NCBI GenBank assembly: GCA_963971535.1
Contig: OZ020593.1
Coordinates: 15,922,148-15,986,147 of the forward strand
Origin: Notolepis coatsorum
Lineage: Eukaryota; Chordata; Actinopteri; Aulopiformes; Paralepididae
Direction: 5' to 3'
DNA: 64,000 nucleotides
Shown: in pieces, positions 57,295 to 64,000 of the stretch
Layout: every line of letters begins with the position of its first letter
Position numbering within the stretch: position 1 is the first letter of the stretch
Notes under the pieces: generated by a model
What the model was told of the DNA's origin: nothing
What the model saw: the letters and a program-made list of their open reading frames with translations, nothing else
Database searches by the model: none
Translations under genes and position numbers: made by a program

Positions 57295-58023
57295 CAGGGG
57301 CGTCCATTTGGTATGGCAAGGTATGGCACTCGCCATACCTTGGCAAATAAAAATGTAAAAAAAGAAAGATTTTTTTTTTTTTTTTACAATTTTCTATGTT
57401 GATTTAGAATTTGAATGTCAACATTATGAACGAAGCTTCAAACTATTCGGTACAGCCCTAGCATGTTTTGATATTGTCAATTATCTCACTTTTACTAGGT
57501 GACTTTTACTGTGACTAACTGAAATATGCCCAAAAAAAAAGGAAAATGGACATAGGGAAGTTTTTTATCAAAGGGCAGCAGAGACAAGTGATACAGGGAC
57601 ACAGGTAAGGTCTGGCTTAGTGATTATAATAGTGCAGTTCAGCATTCAGTAACCCATACTTTTTGTGAATGTGTTTTTGATACTACATTCTGTTGAACAC
57701 ACACCTCAAAACCGTACCTAAGGAAAATTGGCTCAATTGCAAGAAAAGTAATAAGACAGTTATGATATTACATTCTGCATAATTCGTATGCAAAATATTG
57801 TGGTTCCCTGCTTTAGTCTGTTGACACATTTCTATACTAAAAATGCTTGTGTAGTCCTGTGTCATACCTAAATGTCATATAACTGAATTGTATAGAAACA
57901 ACTCACCAAAAGTGACTATTGCACAACTGATTTGACAAAAAAATCCACCAAGAGGGGGAAACCCCCCCTTCACCCCCCCCTTCTCCTCGCCATACCTTGC
58001 CTTTTACTGAAAGGACGCCACTG
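57295..58023 (+). mobile_element. hAT element, 729 bp, inserted in Copia
   Basis: Ends CAGGGGCGTCCATTTGG and complement CAGTGGCGTCCTTTCAG, with shared subterminal GGCAAGGTATGGC words. Flanks GTTACACG and GTTACACC match at 7 of 8. ATG at 57546 opens MDIGKFFIKGQQRQVIQGHR and reaches a GTAAGG splice donor at about 57604, a first-exon remnant of a hAT transposase. No catalytic region. Confidence 0.8.
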
Positions 58024-58269
58024 GTTACACCCCTGGTAATAATCTCAGTTAAATGGGGTTTTGCCCTCAATTGAATTTGGATTTTTAAGACTTTATAGTG
58101 GTCTATCTAGCAGGTTGCTATTTCAAATTAAGAGGGTTGTATTTTAAAATCACTTACTGTTCTGAAGGATCAGATTAAACCGAATATATATATTTATTTA
58201 TATATATATATATTTAATTGTATTTGTATATCCCCTGATATCCCCTGATATCCCCTGTATATTCCTTGT
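58024..58269. repeat. Low-complexity stretch: (TA)n and GATATCCCCT repeats
   Basis: Contains (TATA)n at about 58183-58215 and three CTGATATCCC-type repeats at 58228-58260. No gene. Confidence 0.6.
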
Positions 58270-59575
58270 ACAATATGCATTGAATATCCCTTCTAGTCTA
58301 CTGAACATCCCATAATAGTCTCCATTCTACCATTGGACGAGACCTTGGTGCCAGGTCGCCATACCCCTCAGACCAGGTTCAATCGTACCGCTCAACATGT
58401 ATGGACAAGTCCTAGTTCCGCGTAGGAATATGTCTACCGCACCACTAATGGTACTATTTGTTCATAGTGCGTATATATACTGCGCTATTAAAGTAGAACT
58501 TTCTTTTAGTCCAGTTCCTTACCCTCCAACAGAGTGACAGACGCAAAAGCCTCCCCGCGAACCACGTGTGGGCAGTAAGGCCAATTCGGCCCAGTATCGG
58601 CATTGAGACATCGTGTATATTAATATTTGAATAGTCATATTTGGCACTATATCGTCGAGTTGGACGTATTCTATTAAGCTAATAATAGTCTATTCATATA
58701 TAGTGCCTCGTGCGGTAAGAGTTCTATAGTAATCAGCACCCCCATCGTTTCGGGCATCAGCTGGACGCTTATCCAGGGTGGTTGACCCCACGTGAAGCTG
58801 CACCCGAGGAGCTCCAGGCCAAAGAGCGAGTGGACCTGTATATTGGATTATTCTACCGACGACGGCTAGCCTTCCCCGGCTTGGATTATGCTTTGAGTAC
58901 TTTGATTATTCTATGGATAAAGGCCAACACTGCGGTGTGTTGGAAATACCCCCCCCGGAGAGGACGACAGGTGAGACGGCCGCTCTGCACAGTGAGGTCG
59001 CCTCACGTCTCTCCGTCGTGGACCGGAGGACGCCGGCCACAGAGGGTCCAACTGCATTCATCTGTGGATCGAGGATCGTTGGGCACCGTGTCGCACAACT
59101 GTGGACTCTCCCAAGATACCCTCGGCCAGACGGGATCCAGCCAGTGACTCTCTAACCCCCCCCCCCCCTCCAGCTGTCCTACAAGCAGTCGGAACCTTCC
59201 CCTAGTGTATCCAGCTATATAATCATTCAAGTATCATCGCTATTGTTCCCTAAATATTCCAGGTTGTATATTTGCTTCCTGCGCAATCAGAGATTGGACA
59301 TTCGATATTGATCTACCTACGAATACTCATTTGCCATAAAAGTGCATACTATTTCAAATCATAAATGTAATTAAGTGATCGTTGTACATACCTTTTGCTA
59401 TGTATTAAAACTCAAACTTTCGATTTGGTACATTTGTGTTGGATCCGTTTATCAGGTGGGAGTGTTCAACATATTCATACCTAGTACTGGGTGGCCAGAG
59501 TCTAAAGTACAAGAGGTAGTGGTAGTAAGTATCATATCTAACCATACAGTCAGGGAATTGTACCCCTCAGTTACA
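58270..59575 (+). promoter_or_regulatory. Probable 5' LTR of a BEL/Pao element
   Basis: It lies directly before the primer-binding site and gag. A TATA-like GTATATATAC (58470-58479) is followed at ~30 bp by transcript-like sequence with CTATTAAAGTAG. The end near CAGTTACA (59574) fits the usual terminal CA. The left end is not defined, since the second LTR lies beyond the window. A plus-strand frame at 58782-59147 is probably chance. Confidence 0.5.
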
Positions 59576-59577
59576 AT

Positions 59578-59594
59578 TGGTCCTTCGAGCCGGA
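59578..59594 (+). other. Primer-binding site, tRNA-Tyr type
   Basis: TGGTCCTTCGAGCCGGA is the exact complement of the 3' end (with CCA) of vertebrate tRNA-Tyr as I know it, 17 bases, placed between LTR end and gag. It would prime minus-strand DNA synthesis. Confidence 0.75.
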
Positions 59595-59643
59595 GGGTAA
59601 TCAGTGTAATATTAATATAGTGTTATTAATATTAAAATGGCCT

Positions 59644-60180
59644 ATGATGAACACTCCACGAAACGATCCTCCTAACCAACAACGCCCGCGGCGCAAACGA
59701 CAGCTCCCTCAGTACCTAGAGGCTTACGCTGTCAGTCAACAACCTAGTCTTCTACCAACAGTAAACGCGGTAAAACTAGAAAGTAAAATTATGTCTAACC
59801 CTAACGACCAGGCTACCCCGACCATAGAGGCCCCTATGGGTTCTAATGTAACTGACCAAGCTCACGGTGGGGACCAGGGGGAACCAGACATGACTTTACA
59901 CCCCGCCAATACCGAAGAAGTAGTCCCCGACGAGTCCCGGGAGGAAGACAACACTACCGAGAGAGAACTCGGCACGGAAGAAGATGAGGAGAGCACCGTG
60001 GAGATAGAGCTCCAAGACTCCGCACGGAGTACCCCAAGGGACGGCTCCCCTATACAACCGTCTTCTCCCAGCGAGGCAGAGAGGACACTACAGCAGGCAT
60101 TCCTCGTCAGCCTGAAAGCCTCTACTGAACGCGATAGACTCCAAGGTGAACGCGATCGATTGCAGATACAGCAACGGAGC
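59644..60180 (+). pseudogene. BEL/Pao gag N-terminal part, split by a LINE
   Basis: ATG at 59644 opens a frame with a basic start (PRRKRQLPQYLEAYAV), an acidic middle (EEVVPDESREED, ELGTEEDEES) and a predicted coiled coil (SEAERTLQQAF, ERDRLQGERDRLQIQ). It is interrupted at 60180 by a LINE. The coiled coil continues after the insertion at 61767, in the same frame. The capsid, knuckle and protease regions are missing further on. Confidence 0.75.
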
Positions 60181-61758
60181 CAAACAAACCTGCGGAAGAC
60201 CCCAAGGCATATCGACCCATCTCGCTGCTCTGTGTTCCATTTAAGATATTGGAAAGAATGATCCATAGCCGCATTGAGCCAGTAATTGACACACAGCTCC
60301 CACAGGAACAGGCCGGTTTCCGACGTGGTAGATCAACAGTGGACCAGGTAACACTACTGTCTCAAGACATCGAGGACAGCTTCCAGGCTAATGAGAAAGC
60401 AGGGGTAGTGTACCTGGACCTGACTGCCGCGTACGATACTGTCTGGCACCGTGGACTCCACCTGAAGCTGATGAGGATGGTACCTGATCGGCATATGGTG
60501 AAGTTTATCATGGAGATGTTGTCTAACCGCAGTTTTGTCCTACACACCAGCGATGGCCAGCGCAGCAGGCTCAGAAGACTGAGGAACGGTGTCCCACAGG
60601 GGTCAGTCCTTTCTCCGATGCTGTTTAATATTTACATCTACGATCTCCCAGTCACAGCATCCAGAAAGTACGGCTATGCGGACGATCTTGCCATCATGCT
60701 GAGAAAACCCACATGGAAGGCACTGGAGGATGGTCTTAACCAAGACATGGACATCCTAGTAGCCTATCTACAAAAGTGGCGCCTACAGCTCAGCACCAGC
60801 AAGACCGTTACAGCAGCATACCATCTCTGCAACAGAGACGCCAAGAGGGAACTGGAGGTATATGCTGACCACAAGCGTCTGGAGTCCCAGCAAGCCCCTA
60901 AATACCTTGGCGTGCGTCTGGATCGGACACTGTCCTTCAAACAACACCTCGAAGATGTCAGGGCAAAGACAACATCAAGGGTTGCGCTGATCCGACGCCT
61001 CGCAGGTACAACCTGGGGAGCCACTGCCAAGACCCTTCGGATATCCACCCAAGCCCTGGTCTTCTCGGCAGCGGAGTACTGTGCCCCAGTCTGGAGCAGA
61101 AGCCCACACGTTAAAAAAGTTGATGCGGCTACTAACAACGCCCTCCGGATCATCAGTGGATGCCTGAAGGCTACACCCGTCTTCCTGCTGCCAGTCCTTG
61201 CAGGAATCGCACCAGCTGGCCTACGACGAGAGGCTGCCACTCTCGCCCTAGCAAGGAAGGCAGTGAAGCATGACTGGCACATCCTACACAACACCACAAC
61301 AACAACAGCACCTATGAGCAGACTCAAGTCCCGCCACCCCTACAACAAGGTGGCACAAGAGATGCTCCGTTCCACCACTGAGGACCTATCCAGAAATGGA
61401 TGGCTGGCGGCAGCCTGGAAGAGAGAGTGGGAGAGTGCTGGGCCAACCCGTATCCACCACTACATCTGGGATCCAGGAGATGGCGCCACAGGAGACGATC
61501 TTCCACGCCGGCAATGGGTTCTGCTGAACCGTTTAAGATCTGGGGTTGGTCGCTTTAAAGCATCATTAAAGAAGTGGGGCCTGGCAGACAGCGCTGCATG
61601 TGAGTGTGGAGACCCTGAGCAGACTGTTGACCACATCCTGACCATCTGCCCCCTATACAAACCACCCTCGGAAGCCAGCCTCTTTGATGTGGGACCAGAG
61701 TTAAGGGCATGGCTACAAGATACAGAGTTGGACCTCTGACGTTACACGAAAGAAGAAG
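60181..61758 (+). mobile_element. 5'-truncated LINE with intact RT frame, inserted in BEL gag
   Basis: 1578 bp flanked by AACGGAGC on both sides (60173-60180, 61759-61766). The frame is open from the first base (KPAEDPKAYRPISLL) to TGA at 61737-61739. It has EQAGFRRGRSTVDQV, VYLDLTAAYDTVW, NGVPQGSVLSPMLFN (60586-60630) and the catalytic YADD (60675-60686). The C-terminal CECGDPEQTVDHILTICPLY is a CCHC-type motif found in Jockey/R1/I-type LINEs. The 3' tail is (GAA)n. The palm motifs are intact, but the endonuclease and ORF1 are absent, so it cannot move alone. The lack of stops suggests a young insertion. Confidence 0.88.
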
Positions 61759-61766
61759 AACGGAGC

Positions 61767-64000
61767 GAAGAAGAGCACATACGCCTGGAAATAAGACGCA
61801 TTCAGATGGAAGAGAAAATATGGCAAGAGACCGGGCCGACGCCCAGCGCGCAGAAGCTCATCACAGCGGGACACGTCACAAAGATTGACATTAAAGAGGC
61901 CGACCAGACGACTGAATCGTGGTACGTGCCCCACCACAAGGTTCATCACAACGGCAAAGACCGCATCGTGTTTAACTGCAGCTACCAGATCGGATCCCAA
62001 AATCTGAATAAAGAGCTATTGCCCGGTCCTACACTCGGCCCCTCCCTACTAGGCGTACTACTCCGCTTCCGCCAGGACAAGGTGGCTATCAGCGGGGATA
62101 TCAAAGGGATGTTCCTGCAGGTGAGATTAGTAGAGGAGGACAAGCCCCTGTTGCGGTTCCTATGGAGAGAGAGGCCAGGAGATGAGCACCCAGCCATCTA
62201 CCAATGGGAAGTCCTCCCTTTCGGAACTACATGCAGCCCATGCTGTGCTACATTTGCACTACAGAGACATGTCGCAGAGGACCCAGCAGCGGACGAAGAG
62301 GTCCGACACAGTGTGAAGAACAGCTTCTACGTAGATAACTGTCTACAAAGCGTTTCGACCCAGGAAGAAGCCGAGGCTCTCCTACTTAAACTCCGCGCCT
62401 CTCTGATCAAAGGCGGCTTTGATCTCAGGCAGTGGGCCAGCAGCGATCCGCACGTACTGCGCAGCCTCTCCTCCGAGGACAAGGCAGCGAGCAGCGAGAC
62501 CTGGATGGCCACAATCCCAGGAGAAGCCCAAGAGATGACACTAGGACTAGTGTGGCGCTTCAAAACAGATTCGCTCCACTATAGACACAAACCCCTGACC
62601 ACGGAGCAGGGAAGGTCGACGGCAATACCGACCACCAGACGGAGTGTGTACAGAACACTCGCCCGACAATATGACCCGTTAGGATGTATACTACCGTACA
62701 CCACCAGGGCAAAGATGATTGTACGAGCATTGTGGGACAAGGACCAGGGCTGGGACGACCCCATTCCCACACACCTTGCATCCACCTGGAGAGAGTGGGA
62801 GATGGAACTCCACTCACTCCCAGGCGTTAATATACGCCGAAGCTACTTCCCACCCACGGTGAGGCCAGAGACATGTAAAATGGATATACACGTCTTCAGT
62901 GACGCCTCCGAGGTCGCCTACGGATCAGTAGCCTACTTGCGGGCCCGAGAAGAGGGGGGAGAGATCTACACAGCATTCATCCTCGCCCGCTCGAGAATAG
63001 CCCCACGCAAGCAACAGTCTATCCCACGTCTAGAGCTCTGCGCAGCCCTCGCAGGAGCGCATCTAGCCACACTCATCCAACGTGAGCTCACCATTCCGGT
63101 GCATAGAACAATCCTGTGGTCAGATTCCACGACAGTACTCGCCTGGATCAAATCGGATTCATGCAAATACAAAGTCTTCGTGGGAGTCAGAGTCACTGAG
63201 ATTCAAGAGTTAACCGGAGAGTTAACCGGAGAAGCAAACTGGCGCTATGTTGATACAAAACACAACCCAGCTGACGTCATCACCCGGGGAATGTCCCTAG
63301 ATGACTTAACCCGTCGTAACATCTACAGTGACGGACCAGCATTCCTCAAGCTCCCGGAAGGAGATTGGCCCACGCCCACCCCGAGGGAAGCAAGTGACGA
63401 GGAGGCTGAGAATAAGAAACCTATGTTCTGTGGATTGAGCACTGTTGTCTCCGCAGACCCCAACATAGACGATTGCATTACCATAGAGAGTGCGCAGCAA
63501 CGGACATTCCTGCGGCACCACCCAGAGATTCAGTCCCCCGCTGATATGTCAGCAGCTGACTACGAGGAAGCAGAACTGCTTCTACTGCAACGAGCCCAGA
63601 GAGACTCGTTCCCCGATGAACTAGACTGTCTACAGGGAGGAAAGCCCGTCCCATCAGACAGCAGATTGATTCATCTGGCCCCCGAGAGTGACACACATAC
63701 CCTCATCAGAGTGGGTGGTCGCCTGCGGAGAGCCCCCAATTTACCGGATGACATTAAGTACCCGATCGTATTGAACAGCCGACACAAGGTCACAGAGCTG
63801 ATTATAAAGAAATACGACGAGGATGTACACCACGCAGGAGCAGAGAGAGTCTTCGCGGAGATCAGACGTCGTTACTGGATACTTCAAGGAAGAGAGGCGG
63901 TGCGACGCTTCCAGCGAACCTGTCTAGACTGCCGAAAGTGGCGCGCGCAGCCCAGCATACCACGGATGGCTGACCTACCTCCATGTCGCCTCCGACTCGG
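61767..64000 (+). CDS. BEL/Pao pol: RT, RNase H, integrase N-terminus (leaves the window)
   Basis: Open without stops from the end of the LINE to base 64000. The first ~25 codons are gag coiled coil; near 61835 it jumps to pol (GHVTKIDIKEADQTTESWY), so middle gag and protease are deleted. The RT shows GDIKGMFLQV (62097 on) and YVDNCL (62328-62342), the BEL variant of the catalytic box. The BEL-type region follows with RRSVYRTLARQYDPLG. RNase H has FSDAS at 62895 and HNPADVITRG at 63261. The integrase zinc finger has HH at 63828-63833 and CLDC at 63921-63932. The integrase core would lie beyond the window. Protein functions: cDNA synthesis, removal of template RNA, integration. Confidence 0.88.

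Noticed and set aside
59003..59230. Minus-strand frame of 75 codons in the LTR region
   Set aside because: No motif or codon structure; it sits within the probable LTR.

Overview
The window looks like a transposon-choked stretch of a vertebrate genome, most likely a teleost fish and perhaps a percomorph. The reasons are the mix of BEL/Pao, DIRS-type tyrosine-recombinase, Copia and several non-LTR elements, many short hAT elements with 8-bp target duplications, and the frequent GCTAACGTTAGC-type words. There are no operons, rRNA or tRNA genes. No complete host gene was found. The only host-like sequences are one candidate exon with both splice sites (43338-43440), a weaker possible exon beside it (39455-39590), and a histone H1 fragment captured inside a retroelement.

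Layout. 1-1825 is a minus-strand non-LTR reverse transcriptase. 1826-3650 is a 1.8-kb segment that recurs at 52208-54071. 3651-39501 is a direct tandem array of a ~10.63-kb unit: about 3.4 copies starting at 3651, 14268, 24899 and 35531, with units 2 and 3 almost identical. Each full unit holds: a broken BEL/Pao gag-protease on the minus strand; a plus-strand 77-residue ORF beside heat-shock-element-like repeats; a 5'-truncated LINE; a 1794-bp hAT element; a tRNA-derived SINE; a second hAT-like element; a BEL-type LTR with a TATA box; and a minus-strand ORF that joins a linker-histone H1 fragment to the C-terminal part of a BEL integrase. Reverse transcriptase, RNase H and the integrase core are missing from the unit. 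The fourth, partial unit runs into single-copy sequence that keeps the empty hAT and SINE target sites, so the order of events can be read directly.

39502-43457 is single-copy sequence (LINE 3' end, two small hAT elements, candidate exon). 44012-51632 is a nested insertion: a hAT element with a 52-bp minisatellite, containing a Mutator-like element with ~280-bp inverted termini and a 9-bp target duplication, which contains a DIRS-type element (45307-50788) with inverted termini and an internal complementary region. 51645-52207 is a LINE ORF1 fragment. 52208-56600 holds the second copy of the left segment, a complete 1064-bp hAT, an inverted repeat copy, hAT ends and a G-rich minisatellite.

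56640-57294 is a Copia fragment interrupted by a 729-bp hAT. From about 58270 to the window end is a second BEL/Pao element in plus orientation: probable LTR, a primer-binding site matching tRNA-Tyr, gag start, a 1578-bp LINE inserted in gag with an 8-bp target duplication, then an open pol frame (RT, RNase H, integrase zinc finger) that leaves the window. Boundaries given as 'about' are read by eye. Family names rest on motifs, not on searches.
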